Source of the DNA: Carposina sasakii
Taxonomy: Eukaryota; Arthropoda; Insecta; Lepidoptera; Carposinidae
Direction: 5' to 3'
Assembly: GCA_014607495.2 (NCBI GenBank)
Contig: CP053172.1
Coordinates: 3,610,888-3,674,887, forward strand
DNA length: 64,000 bases
Shown: positions 1 through 11,608 of the stretch, in pieces
How positions within the stretch are numbered: position 1 is the stretch's first letter
How the letters are laid out: each line of letters starts with the position of its first letter
Program-made: the position numbers and the translations under genes
Notes under the pieces: model-generated
What the model saw: the letters and a program-made list of their open reading frames with translations, nothing else
Databases searched by the model: none
Told to the model about the DNA's origin: nothing

Positions 1-242
1 ATTTTAATTATGATTATTGTTTTTTAAAAGCTTAAGAGTTCCTTTATTAGTGAATTAGCATGTTAATCCAAGAAATAATTGAAATTAAAAAAAAAATAAA
101 GAAAGTATGGTCATGTTTACTAAAAATTAAACCGTTTTTTTTTAAATTGCCGTGTAATTTCACAAAAAGTCCTATTAACATGTATTTTTTGTACTTTATT
201 ATTATTCTCCTATACAAAACCTACAAACTTGCAAAACATTAT
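1..242 (+). repeat. Left terminal inverted repeat
   Basis: This matches the reverse complement of 1771-2010 over about 240 bp with few mismatches and short indels. Similarity stops near AAAACATTAT. The high identity points to a fairly recent insertion. Confidence 0.9.
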
Positions 243-439
243 AAGCACCTAACTTGTATACATTTGGAGCAGTAATTCTACAAAGAAAATAGTGTAATTT
301 GACCTGATTTAGATGATTAGCAATTAAAATCAAACACATGATAAAATTAATGTATTTTTAGTCAAAACAAAGTAGTAACGATTAAAAACAAACATTTTTA
401 TTTAAATACGTTATTTACTACCAATAAAAAATACAAAAT

Positions 440-1508
440 TTAGTTAATCAAATTTTCAAAACGGCCCCCTCCCTCTTGTACACAAACAAAGGCCCTCACT
501 GCCACACTTTTTGTTGTACGTCGTAATTCTGCAGCATTTTGTCGTATTTCCTCGGCAGCATGGAAAATTCGAGCTATTAATTGCTCACGGCTTTCAATAG
601 GGACGGAATAGACTTTTTGTTTCATGTATCCCCATAAATAAAAATCTAGCGGTGTAAGATCGGGTGATCTTGGCGGCCAAGCGACAGACTCTGCCAATCC
701 ATCGGGGATAATTTTCATTCAAGTAGTCGCGTACTAGACGCGCAAAGTGTGCTGGAGCCCCATCTAGTTGAAGGTACATGTTTCTTCTAGTCTCCAGCGG
801 CACTTCGTCCATCAATAACGGTAACGTATTACGTAAAAAATTTAAATAAACCTGTTGGTCAAGCCTGTGAGGTAGTTCATAGGGGCCAATGAGTTTGTCA
901 TCGATCATTCCAGCCCACACATTTACTGAAAATTGGGTCTGGAATGATGTTTCTCTTATTGCGTGCGGATTTTCAGCGGTCCAGATGTGGAGATTTCTAT
1001 GATTAGTAATTCCCGCCCTGGTGAATGTTGCTTCGTCGGTCCATAAAATTTTTCTTAATAAATTTAAATTTGTTCTTTGTTGGGAAATTATCCAGTTACA
1101 AAAAACTAGTCTGGCGACGTAATCCACATTTCCTAAATGCTGCGCACGTCGAAAGTGATATGGGTGGAGGCCTTCTTTTCTAAGGATTCGCCATACTCTT
1201 ATGCGCGGTATTCCAACCCGAATTGATATTAGGCGAATGCTGAGCATAGGATTCTGACGTATTAATCGCAGAACTTCCATTTCCATGTCAACATCAACAG
1301 CTACACCGGGCTCATTCCGCTGTTCAAATAATCCTCGTTCACAAAAACGTCGATGCACGGCAATGAACGATCGATATCCAAGTACAGGCCTTTCTGGATA
1401 TCGATTTCTGTACTCTTCGACAGCAGCGCGTGCATTTCCACCACAAAAACCGTATACGAAATGCATATCGGCCACATGTGCAGGCGGAAGATCACGTAGT
1501 CGTAACAT
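440..1508 (-). pseudogene. DUF4817-type mariner-superfamily transposase, frameshifted
   Basis: Translation starts at the ATG ending at 1508. The N-terminus has the YGFCGGNARAAV segment typical of DUF4817 proteins, then a helix-turn-helix region, a first catalytic Asp in ILWTDEATF and a second in LQLDGAPAHF. The third motif, RSPDLTPLDF, and the C-terminus lie in another frame (440-718). Aligned with the copy at 18683-19470, a 4-nt loss near 677-690, just after PRWIGR, causes the shift. No first-exon intron is evident. Apart from this shift the protein is near full length (about 345 codons). The family is a cut-and-paste DDE/D transposase acting on its own inverted repeats; this copy should make only a truncated protein. 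Confidence 0.85.
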
Positions 1509-1770
1509 AACGATAGTCGAACGTAACTTGACAAAAAGTTAGTTAAATTGCACTTAAAATACAAAATACGTAGCTTCACGGGATCAGTAATCGAACGACT
1601 AAACCAAAACTTGAATGTTATAACGACGCGTAACACCAAGGTCGAGTTCGCTATTGTTTTTTTACGGGGCGGGGCATCCCATTACCTGCGCGACCCTTTG
1701 TTTAGAAAGCGAACTGCATGGCCTTTGTTTTGACAGACTGCAGTTCGAAATTTTGAAGATTTAGATATGC

Positions 1771-2010
1771 ATAATGTTTTGTGAATTTGTAGGTTTTGTG
1801 TAGTAGAATAATAATAAAGTATAAAAAATACATGTTAATAGGACTTTTTGTGAAATTACACAGAAGTTTAAAAAAAAAAGGTTATATTTTTAGTAAATAT
1901 GACCATACTTTCTTCATTTTTTTTTAATTTCAATTATTTCTTGGATTAACATGCTAATTCACAGATAAAGGAACTCTTAAGCTTTTTAAAACAATAATCA
2001 TAATTAAAAT
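1771..2010 (-). repeat. Right terminal inverted repeat
   Basis: Reverse complement of 1-242. The outer end is ATAATTAAAAT just before 2011. Confidence 0.9.
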
Positions 2011-2845
2011 AAAGTCAATAACATAAAAGATATGGCAAAAAAGGTACAAGAGTGCTACCATAACCACTCAAAAAGTTTGAATGTTCACAAAATGAAAAAT
2101 ATTAACGTTAGGCCCCCCATTTTTAATGTTTTTGGGTGAATTCACGCACTTCCATTCATATAATAATTTTTTTCATGTTTTTAAAAATTAAGCCGATTTT
2201 TGGATTGGAGTTCAGCATTTGATAGTTGCAACTATTATATTAACTTTAATTAATAAGGCATTCAATTTCTAACTGATTTACAATAGTTTTAGCAATAAAA
2301 AGAAAACTTCTCCGGATGGAAATGATGAACAATGGAAGGAATTGACGTTTCAACTGCAGGGAATGAGATGTTATGATGGGTAATGATTTTGATAATGATG
2401 GGTAATGAATAAAACAGTGTGTTTTGAAACAACATTTTTAATCATTTGGTTTTATCTTTGGCGAGATTATTAAAATTAAATGTGAATGTGTATATGTCTT
2501 AAGCAACGTCATAATTAAATCACAAATACTTATTATATAAGTTTAGATAAGTGATACACATACAACCTATTTATTAACTTTTTAAAGAATCTTGACGATT
2601 AAGTAAAAATAAACAAAAAAAGCTTTCGTAAATTATTCATTTTAGCAACAATTTAAAACTACTAAATAATAAAATCAAATTTCTGCACATGTCAAAAACG
2701 ATAAGACAAAAACATAATATTAAAGAGTAGGAACTTGCTGCAGGTAAAGGTTTTCTGGGTGAAAATAATATATGGAAAACAAAATATACGAGTATCGTAA
2801 AATTATAATTACCAAAGTAGTTAATTGTGATAATTTAAACTGTAT
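2011..2845. other. No gene recognised
   Basis: AT-rich sequence without a convincing coding region. A GATGGGTAATGA segment occurs twice near 2375-2410. This may be the 3' flank of the transposase at 2846-5058, but I could not match it to the sequence beyond 5058 as an inverted repeat. Confidence 0.4.
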
Positions 2846-5058
2846 TTAATTAGACGATTTCGACTTGTAAATAGATTTTTTCGATACTCGTAAAATTATC
2901 TCGGATGCCTTGCCTTCTCGAATAACAGCTGCTCCTCTAGAAGTAGAGGCTCCCATATTTGTAATATTGGAAAGTACTCTGGTTTGTGGAGTGTTTTTTT
3001 TAGTAGATGCCAGGGTAGTGACATATTCATTATCACTCTGTCGTGTCTCGGGAACATTACACTGAGCTATTTCTAGAAACCCCAAATGTTTTCTATGGAT
3101 ACATACACATCCTGGATCACAAGCAAAGCAGCTAACTTTCCTAAAAGTTAGCTGCTTTGAATATCGCTGCCATAATACCTGGTGGACGGAAAGGGTGCCC
3201 TTGAACGATTTCAAATTTGATGGCAAAGCAGCATCTCTCTTTAAAATATCCGTCTCCTCTACTTTGAAAATCTGGACATTTTCAATGTTTAGCTGCATAG
3301 CATCAACAAACTGATCAAAAGTCGCAATATCGTGTCCAAACTTTACCAAATTATCTGCGGTTCTTTTTAGTACGGCTCCTACACCGTCAGGGGCACCCTT
3401 TCCATGTCCTGCTTCCGAGTAGTTCCAGGTTAGATGGGATATATGCGGAAAATCTATCCAAAGATTACTTATTATATAAAATATGTATTTGTTGCGATAT
3501 TGCGACGTGGGTGAGTCAGATACAAAGTGAATTTTATCAATGAATGGATTATTCTTCAAAGCTACTTGTATAAGTGGCATAATATGCGCCCATACAGCTG
3601 GAGCATCATGTCTTAAACATTTGGAGACAGTACTCGCACAAGTTTTCCCAATATCACTTGCATGGAAATCAAAGGTATATATAACGGCAGTATGCAAGCA
3701 GACTTTGCGACTACCACCGAAATGCATTGATTGCACTTCTGTGCCAAACTTGAGTCCATAATTTTCAGAGTAGTCGACGTGGATTAGAGCTTCGTTTACA
3801 GCTAGTGACTTTTTCAGGTTTGTGATATTATTGTATTGCGTTTGAATTCTGTAACAATGGTTAAAAAACTCTGGCAACTTTTTGTCCAACTCCTTAATTA
3901 TATTTAAAGCAGTTCCAATCATGTCCTTTTTTGTTGTAATTGTTTGGAGTCGAGAACCCTTTTTTGTTACTATATTTTCTCTTTGTCTGACCCACTGATA
4001 GTATATAAATTCCTGATCACCTGAAAATTCGTTATAATTCAACGTTTTCGATTTGCATGTAAAACATTGTCTTTCAAGGCAGTTTTCACTGTATTCCGAG
4101 CAACATAAACTTTCTAATAGCTGTTGAGAATTCTTTTCATTGATAATACCATTTTTATTAAGACACTCTATAAGCAAGTCTGTGTTACTATGTATTATGC
4201 AAGCACACGTGTCTCGTGTAGTATTTTTTGGGTACACAACCCAATAAGGCCTATATTTGCAAAAAAATCCATAACTTATTCTTATTCCATTTTGTGAAAG
4301 AAACTTTTTATGCAGAACTTTTAAGCTATTGTTTAAATAACGTTTTTGCATTGAAATTTAATTTTTTGCCACAAACTCTTTTTTGCCTGCTGCAAGGGTA
4401 CTGTTTGCATCATCCGTATAGAAATTCTGAACTAATTTAATTAATTTATTGTTGGTGCGTTGGTCTTCTTTGACTTTCTTTTCTTTATGAGTAATAAATT
4501 TATTTTCTTTTTCGGTATTATGTTTCTTTGGATTTACTTGCTTTTCTTTCTGTTCATATCTGTTAATAGTTTTCTTCAACGTGGAATTTTCCTTTTAAAC
4601 ACTATAATTTTCAAAAGTCTTTGCCGTTTTTTCAATTCCACGTAACGGATTCTTCTTATTTTTTGTTGTAACAGGAAACTTGACTGGATGCAATGGGTCT
4701 TCTTCTTTTTTCGCAACTTCATCATCCTTGTTTACTTTTTCGTCGTTATCCTTATCTTTGCATTCTATGATAACAGCCTCGGGTATTGGGATTTCCTTTA
4801 GTTCTTCTTTTTTTTTTGTCTATATTTCTTAGCTGCCTCACGCCACTTTTTTCTTTGCACCCGTTGCTCTCTTGGCGATTTTTCGGTGATATTAACAACT
4901 TGTTTCTTTAGCTTCTTCTTTACATATTTCTCTTTTTCTTTTTGTCTTAGTAACTCATACAGTTCAGGATTTGACTTTATTTCCGCATATTTTCTACGTT
5001 TAGCCAATTTTTGGGCTTCGGTAATACCGGCGACGACGCTACGTTTTCTTTTATCCAT
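2846..5058 (-). pseudogene. DDE-like transposase of unassigned family, broken
   Basis: One long minus-strand gene of about 735 codons reads through three lesions. A 1-nt shift lies in the A-run near 4812. There are in-frame TAA stops at 4595-4597 and 4358-4360; the reading frame resumes directly after each. The N-terminus is very basic (REQRVQRKKWREAAKKYRQ). The C-terminal part has features I associate with a widespread invertebrate transposon-like family: HVDYSENYGLKFGTEVQ, SDSPTSQYRNKYIFY and EAGHGKGAPDGVGAVLKR. These could carry the D, D and E of an RNase H-like fold, followed by a Cys cluster (CFACDPGCVC). I cannot name the superfamily with confidence. No flanking inverted repeats were found. 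Confidence 0.6.
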
Positions 5059-6189
5059 TGTACCTTCACATATAAAAATAATTTAAACTATATATACAGT
5101 TCATAAAAGAAACTACTTCTATGTAAATACAAAAGGTAACAAGAAACTATCTTCAATATTCCCAACAAGTGGGGTGAGACATAAAGAACATAAAATCTAA
5201 ATAAAAAAAAACTTTAAAAATTTCGTCTCAGTCTGGATTTGATAAAGAACATATTATAATGTTAACCTTAATATTTTCATCCAATTGGGGATAAGAATAA
5301 TGGAAGAAGAATGATTGGTCCAGTTGACTCTATAAAATAATCCAGTCCTTTGCTGTCTTATTTTTAATCATGTACTTACAGAATGAAACAAAGTCACTAG
5401 ATAAATCATTCCCTTCGCGATCATATCATTCCCAGTCCACTTCGCAAACGGAGAATTATGTTACCGGGAATGACAATATGAATGAATTTAACCGAAATTT
5501 CTAGAACGCACCTAATTTGACCATCAAAATTACTTTTAAGAAGAAGGTATTTTCAGGCTAGTTCTGGGTGGCAATAAGTGGATGTAGTGTAAAATTTACT
5601 TACCTTAATATACACTGATAGGGAATGAGCAACGAACGTGACCAAACTCCGGCCTGTCAAATATTTTTCGCAATATCTTTGAACGATGCCTGTTGTCTCA
5701 CGCACGCTCTGTACGGCGTCACAGGGCAAACTGACGGTAAGCGGGGGTCGCGGTAGGTATTCTTTCATGCGTCGTTAATAAGTAGTTTTTGATCGTTTGA
5801 CAACTTAAGCGGGAAATGATGAAATTAACGTGACAAAACTAAAGTCTTCTACAATTTTTTTATGCAGATGTTTTCAATTAAATATATTATTAATAATATT
5901 AAAGTTCAACTTCATTAGTATTGGTAAATGAACCAAATCGAATAAAATCTTTTACAATGGCGGCAATTCGTGTTGATATTTATGTGTGACGTTTTTGGAC
6001 ATAACGGGAAATGACGTTTGAACATATTTTTAATTATTTTGAGAAATATTAAGAATTTTGTATTATGATTTCGCTTGGCGTTGTCCACGTCTATATACGA
6101 GACACATAATACATCAACAAATATAGCGTTAAAACTTCGTCGTATATTTTTAAACTTAGAAGATACGGTTTTATTGTAAGTACGTGAAA
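5059..6189. other. No gene recognised; presumed flank of piggyBac
   Basis: No convincing coding region. A CGGGAAATGA segment occurs near 5809 and 6004, and related GGGAATGA words occur near 5280-5630. The distal piggyBac end should lie here, but I found no TTAA followed by a match to the terminus at 8192-8198. Confidence 0.4.
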
Positions 6190-7990
6190 TCACCCATCAC
6201 CATGTTCATGATGGGAGGGTCGGCTAGGCCCTCTTTTGGCATTTTTTCTGTTTGATTCAATCAAAGCAATTGTTACCCTTCTGCGAAAGCCAAGATGATC
6301 CAGTTTTCCATGATTTATTTTATATAACTGCCATGCATTATGTTCGGCAAGATCAATCATGTGTGTGAGCAACGGCATGTACCATTTCTTACCTCGTATA
6401 CCAATTCGGTAATGTGAAATATTTTCATCAGACCGATCCACTCCTCCCATATATTTGTTATAGATGGACACCATATGTGGTTCTTCTATGACAATGTTTC
6501 TCTTTTCACTTTGTGAGAAGCGTTTGGCAGATTGTTTAGGATTTATTCCTACAGCATTAGAAGCAATACTGAATATATTATTGTCATACCATTTAGCAAT
6601 AATGAACGTGTTGTCATGTGTCGTTCTGTAATCGACAGCACCACGTTCCTTTTTTTTCAGTAACTTCGATGTAATCAGAGGACAACTAGATGTCCTGTTT
6701 TCTCGAACTGTCCCAGTGCAACGAAGGCCTTTCTTTGTTATCTCTTCCAGCAAGGGCGTCCCAGTAAAAAAAATATCAAAAACTACGTGGTAAGGAAAGT
6801 CGAAGCCACGTGAAATCAGCACATCGCAAAAAGTGAGAACAACGCTTGCACCCAGCCCCAATTCTTTATATATTGGATTGCACATAGTTGTAGCACCTTG
6901 GTATGGTTCCATCCATAAAACATACCCTAACCGTGTAGCACCAACCCAAGCTTTGAACCCGTACCTAATAGGTTTACCTTTTATGTGCTGTTTGCAGCCA
7001 TGTCTACCATAGTAGGGGATCATGGCCTCATCTACACTGTAATGCTCTTCAAGAGGAGAAAACTCATAAGAACCTTTTATTTAGAAGTGTAACTAGGGGG
7101 CGTACTTTTGTGTATTTGTCTTGCAAATCCAGATTATCATTGACATGAAGGTGGCGAAAAATAAAGTCAAATCTATCCCTAGTCATAGCCGAGCTGATCA
7201 ATTCATTCTTTGTATCAGGGGAGTTTTCCCAATACATTCTTCTACGGGGGAGCCATGAATAACCACTAACCAACAATATGCCGATGAAACATTTCATATC
7301 TTCAGTGGTTATGTCTCCAGGCAAATTCTTTTTGACAGCATATTTATTGCTCTCTGACACCAACAACGAAATAACATCTTCATCTAAGAAGTTTTCAAAC
7401 CACTCAATTGGGCGCTTATCTTGGCAAGCGCCTTGAACATCTGGCCAATTCACGGGATTTTTTGCCAAGTCCCGTTTTCTCCATGCGTAGGTACGCCTAC
7501 GTTTAGTTCGACCTGTAGAATCAGAAGGTTCTTCTTCTGTATCACTCACCATAATCTGCCCTTGAATCATTACTTCAGCCGGTTGAAGCAGAATGTTTCG
7601 TGGCAAATTATTCAAAGTTGCATTATCTTCTTCACCCGAATCTTCGTCAGTGAGACAGTCAGGATCAACAGGAGGAGGTAGAATACATATCAGTCGTTCT
7701 CTATAATCTTCTTCATTATTAGAAACATTTTCTAAAGTATCTAAAATTTCATGCGCAGCTAACGGTCTGTAAAGAAAAAGTTGTATTATTGTACTAAAAT
7801 CATGTATATTATCCTACTGTCCTATATATAGTACGCTAGTATTTGTAACAAGTTATACGTAATTTATTTATATTATTTTGCTAGAATATTTATTTAGTAC
7901 AAAAGTTAAGGTTATCAACTAGATATTAACACAGAAAAAAACAACTCACGAGTAAAATATAACTTTTTATACATACCTGTCATTTGCCAT
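6190..7990 (-). pseudogene. piggyBac transposase, two exons, frameshifted
   Basis: Exon 1 is a 14-nt micro-exon (7990-7977, encoding MAND plus two bases) with a GTATGT donor. Exon 2 starts at 7766 after TTCTTTACAG and joins in frame (MANDRPLAAHEILD). The protein has an acidic N-terminus, a basic patch (GRTKRRRTYAWRKRD) and the DDE_Tnp_1_7 core. Candidate catalytic Asps are in HYSVDEAM, VFDIFFTG and YMGGVDRSD. A 1-nt shift near 7072-7080 separates the N-terminal half (ending LLNKR) from the core. The protein ends shortly after the core (PSHHEHGDG) without the usual C-terminal Cys-rich domain. PiggyBac enzymes cut and paste at TTAA. Length would be about 530 residues. Confidence 0.88.
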
Positions 7991-8157
7991 GTCTGCAACG
8001 CACTTTTATTACACACTTATAAGGTAAAATATAAGGTAAAAACTGTTAAAATAACTGTCTTTTTATTTAATCTAATAAAGCTGACACGTTTCTTACTGCA
8101 AATCATAAGACTAATTAATCTTAGATAAAGAGGGTATTCTGATATTTTTTTTTATTT

Positions 8158-8198
8158 CTACTGTCCTAAATATAGGACAGTAGGCTTATCTGGGTTAA
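8158..8198 (+). repeat. piggyBac terminus with palindrome and TTAA target
   Basis: Read on the minus strand this begins TTAA-CCCAGATAAG, followed by a 26-bp palindrome (11-bp arms of CTACTGTCCTA type, 4-nt centre, 8158-8183). TTAA at 8195-8198 next to a CCC/GGG end is the hallmark of piggyBac, and it sits just upstream of the micro-exon gene. The partner end was not found. Confidence 0.65.
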
Positions 8199-8298
8199 AA
8201 TGGCGTAAGTAGTTTAATTTAATTTTAAAGTACTACAAAGTTTGTTTCCACAATAGAACACTAGATAGGTACTTATATCTATTGTTTATTGTAGTTCC

Positions 8299-9839
8299 AT
8301 GGATGAATCTTCACGGCAACGACGCCGTGTTACCTTTGGGCAACTAGAATCCCTATGGGAATTTTTGAATTCCCATAGGGACATTGCAACTGGGTACAAT
8401 AAGTCGGCCCAAGCTAGAGACCATTCAAAGCGAATGTGGCAGACTGTGGCAGAAACATTAAATTCATTGGGAGAAGGTGCTTTCAAGGATTGGAGGGGAT
8501 GGTCAAACGTAAGTTATTAGGCAAATAAATAAAACAAGTGTACGTTTATTGTTACATATTTAACTTTATTTTAACATTTTTTTCTTGCAGTATTGGATAG
8601 ACTATCAGGCAAAATTGAAAAGAAAAGTTGCTGCTGTGCGTCAGTCGCAAACACGAACAGGGGGTGGGCCTTCTGACATTCAAGCCCTAAGTATGCTTGA
8701 AAACAAATTTTTAAGCCTCCTTGGGGGAGGTTTCGGTATGGGTTTGGCAAGCATACAAGTCGACCCATTTCCAGATGTAAGCATTTCTCAACTTTTATTG
8801 GACATATTCATACATTAAGGGTTAAAATTCCTATAACTAACTTAAGAACTACTTGGAACTAGGAACATTTTATTTAAATACTTACTAGGTATATTTTATT
8901 TGGAAACATCACATATCTAATAATGACAAATATAAGTACTTAAAGATACAAATTTACACTTATTTTTATGTTTATGATTTTCTGAATATACTTACCAAAA
9001 TAAAGTTAATTTTGCAGTGTTGTACTATAATATTAAATAATAAATAATTAACCTTAAGTATTCTATAATATACTAAGTATTTGGTACTAGTTGTGCCCGT
9101 GCAATCAAAGTACATACATACATCCTAATTTTACATTAGAAAACCATTCTGTTTGGTAGCAAGTTTATAAGTATATGTAATATACCTTTGTCTTTTACAG
9201 TTACCTCAATCCTCCACTGCAGTACAGCAGAATAGTGCTGTTGCAGACTCGGAGCCCAACGTCCCACCTCCTGACCCTGCCTTACACCTAGACCTTCCTC
9301 TACAAGAGGCTCCGCAGGATGTTGTAGTTGAGGGTCAACAGCCACTGCCTGAACAGCCCGTTCCCTCACAAAATGTGCAACAAAGTGGAGCACCTCACCC
9401 TATACGTCGGCGTCGTAGACAGGGTCACATAAGTCAAGATGCAGCCCGGAGTATATTATTTGAGCATTCCAGACTACAACTCCGGGCTGTAGAACGACAG
9501 TCGGAGTTAATGGAGAGGCTACTAGATACTCTCCATGTCATAGCCAATGATATTACAAGGTACCTACATATTACTTTTAAAATATTTATATATTTAACTA
9601 TTTAGCAACTATTTTACTTCTTAGCTGTCTATTATTGATAAACTGTATATAATTACTAAAAATGTATAATTATAAAGTAAATTGAATGTAAAAATATTTA
9701 ATAAATTTAATTCTGTATAAATGTATATTTAGTTATTTTATTATTAATGAATTATTAAGGGTTTTCTTTTCACTATTAATCTAAAACATTAAATCTAATT
9801 TCTAGAATTGCGAGACGCCCAGAGACGACGAACGAGTGA
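8299..9839 (+). CDS. Harbinger-associated Myb/SANT-like (zeste-type) accessory protein
   Basis: The exons 8299-8508, 8591-8776, 9201-9559 and probably 9806-9839 all have GT-AG borders. The first three join in frame, and the fourth adds a short end (IARRPETTNE) before TGA; without the last splice the frame would stop at 9603. Residues 14-90 resemble the Myb/SANT-like domain of zeste-type insect proteins: FGQLESLWEFLNSH, MWQTVAETLNSLG, DWRGWSN then YWIDYQAKLKRKV. The middle is Pro/Gln-rich, with a basic patch (PIRRRRRQGH) and a C-terminal amphipathic helix. Such proteins bind element ends and help bring the transposase into the nucleus; that role here is inferred from the family. The last exon overlaps the transposase 3' end on the other strand. 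Confidence 0.75.
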
Positions 9840-11443
9840 TTGTCTAACTGCTAAACCTTCATTAAGGTCTCTGTTACTAGTACTTGAAGATGACAAAACA
9901 GAAGTATTTTGAAGCTGCATAGCAGATTCCAGTGTAGCTTCTTCATCTGTAAGAACTGGAACTGGAATATCCAACTTCACAGTCATATTGTGTAATACAA
10001 CACAAGCATTAACAAATGATGCTGCCACAACTGGAGTATAATGAAGAACTCTATGTACAAGCAAGCAACGAAATCTGGCTTTAAGAAGACCGATGGTTCT
10101 CTCTATAATATTTCTTGTTCTCACATGTACATAGGTATAATGTGCCTCTTCAGTACCCGGAACACTGTCGGTTATGGGAGTCATCATATACTTTCTTAAA
10201 GCGTATCCAGAATCACCTAAAATTTAAATAAAGCATGTTAGAATAAGTTCATTTGCTGTAAATTCAAATTACTTATAAGTATTTATTAAATGTAAAAATT
10301 AAAATTTAATAAATGTTTTCTTTCTGGGTAGGTATACTGTGGAATACAGAGGAATGTGTGCATATTGGTTCATTATGTTTATGCTTTCCAAGATACTAGG
10401 ATATATTGTAAAATATTTAAACAAGGAAATTTCATACACACCAAGTAACCATATGGACTCATTACTGCTTATATCTTCTAAATGCTGCTTTAGGGGATGA
10501 TTTGCCCAAATGAATGAATCATGAGTAGCGCCTCCATAGCTTGCATCCACACTAATTATTTCCATATCAGCGTTACAAATCTAAAAAAACATTCAGTATG
10601 TAGGTATGTATGAAAATAAATATGTACCTATATATATATATATATATTTTTTAAAGAACATTAATTATAAAAATCACTTACCAATTGTACATTCAATGAA
10701 TGATATTGTTTCCTACAATAATATCTCTCCTCATTTTCTTTTGGGCGTATGATCGCAACATGAGTACAATCAATACAACCCAAAACTCCTGGCATTCCAA
10801 ATTTACTGTTGAATCTAAAATTCAAAAGGTAAAATTATGGTTTTTTATAACTTTACCAATTAAAATGAAAGTGTACTTATACTAATAATAGGTAATAATG
10901 AAAAGTACTGTATCATGTTGGCTCTTCTCTCTGCTGCTGTTCTGGGAAATTTTATATATTTCGCTTGTATTGAAGGCAAATTCAACAGATTAGTAATTTG
11001 CCTAATAACAGTGGACACTGTTGGCTGGGCTATGGAATGCGCAGCAATGTCTCCGGTAGGGCGTTGATAGGAGCCTGTGGCATAAAATGAGAGTGCCACT
11101 AATACCTAAAACATAATAAATTTTAGATAAAGGGCACTGTTTACATGTAGATATTTAAATATTGATGATAGGTAAGCAAGGTAAAAAGTGGTACTATTTT
11201 AATAACCTTTGTCTCCACTGATAAGTCTGTAGATTTTGTAGACTCCGGCATATGAGGCCTAAGCTCATCACAAAGATTATGCACCAAATCTTTATTGAGG
11301 CGATATCTTTTAATAAATTCTTCATCATCCAAGTCGAATGGATTGGCTTGGTCCCGTAATCGCCTTCTTTGGACACTTTTTTCTGTATTTTTTACCACAG
11401 CATCACTTTCTAAGAACAACACTTCATATTCGTCGTCACACAT
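9795..11443 (-). CDS. PIF/Harbinger transposase, five exons, apparently intact
   Basis: The exons 11207-11443, 10909-11105, 10682-10814, 10442-10580 and 9795-10216 have GT-AG borders and compatible phases. Together they give about 375 residues with no internal stop. The order is an N-terminal region (DDEEFIKRYRLNKDLVHNLC), an HTH-like segment (FYATGSYQRPTGDIAAHSIA), then the DDE_Tnp_4 core. The candidate catalytic residues are Asp in VLGCIDCTHVAI, Asp in SVDASYGG or HDSFIW, and Glu in NIIERTIGLLKARFR. The family cuts at its inverted repeats and targets 3-bp TWA sites. All expected motifs are present, so this copy may still be functional. A decayed relative lies at 40353-41035. Confidence 0.88.
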
Positions 11444-11608
11444 GTTTTAAGATTGAGTTTTTATATAAATTTAGATAAGCAAGTCAAAAAAAGGTACTTG
11501 AATTCAGCCGTAAACTGAATGGTTTATAGACAGTATTATTGACAGCTAAAACGCGCGAACTAATGTCAAACAAGAGGTCGTAATACCATTTTGCCGCCCA
11601 TATGCCAG

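Larger units (their letters stand above)
1..2010 (-). mobile_element. Mariner-superfamily element, DUF4817 transposase type, long TIRs
   Basis: The first 242 bases and bases 1771-2010 are near-identical inverted repeats that enclose one transposase reading frame on the minus strand. The left repeat starts at the first base of the window, so the element may extend further left and its target duplication cannot be checked there. The same transposase type occurs again at 18683-19470, inside a 15167-20214 element that also has long inverted repeats, which supports treating the whole unit as one transposon. The frameshift in the transposase makes this copy non-autonomous. Confidence 0.85.
8199..11560. 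mobile_element. PIF/Harbinger element A
   Basis: This holds two convergent genes, an accessory DNA-binding protein on plus and a five-exon DDE transposase on minus, the usual Harbinger pair. The outer ends are not resolved: AAAATGG occurs near 8197 and, inverted, near 11587, but I could not show a clean inverted repeat with a 3-bp duplication. Boundaries are therefore approximate. Confidence 0.6.

Noticed and set aside
594..1733. Several overlapping ORFs on both strands across the first element
   Set aside because: They are shadows of the minus-strand transposase; only one frame has transposase motifs.
10629..10650. (TA)n microsatellite, also near 41375-41392 and 58264-58284
   Set aside because: Short simple repeats common in AT-rich insect DNA; no separate significance.
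8199..11590. AAAATGG...CCATTTT as the TIR of Harbinger A
   Set aside because: The match is only seven bases before it diverges, and no 3-bp duplication supports it.
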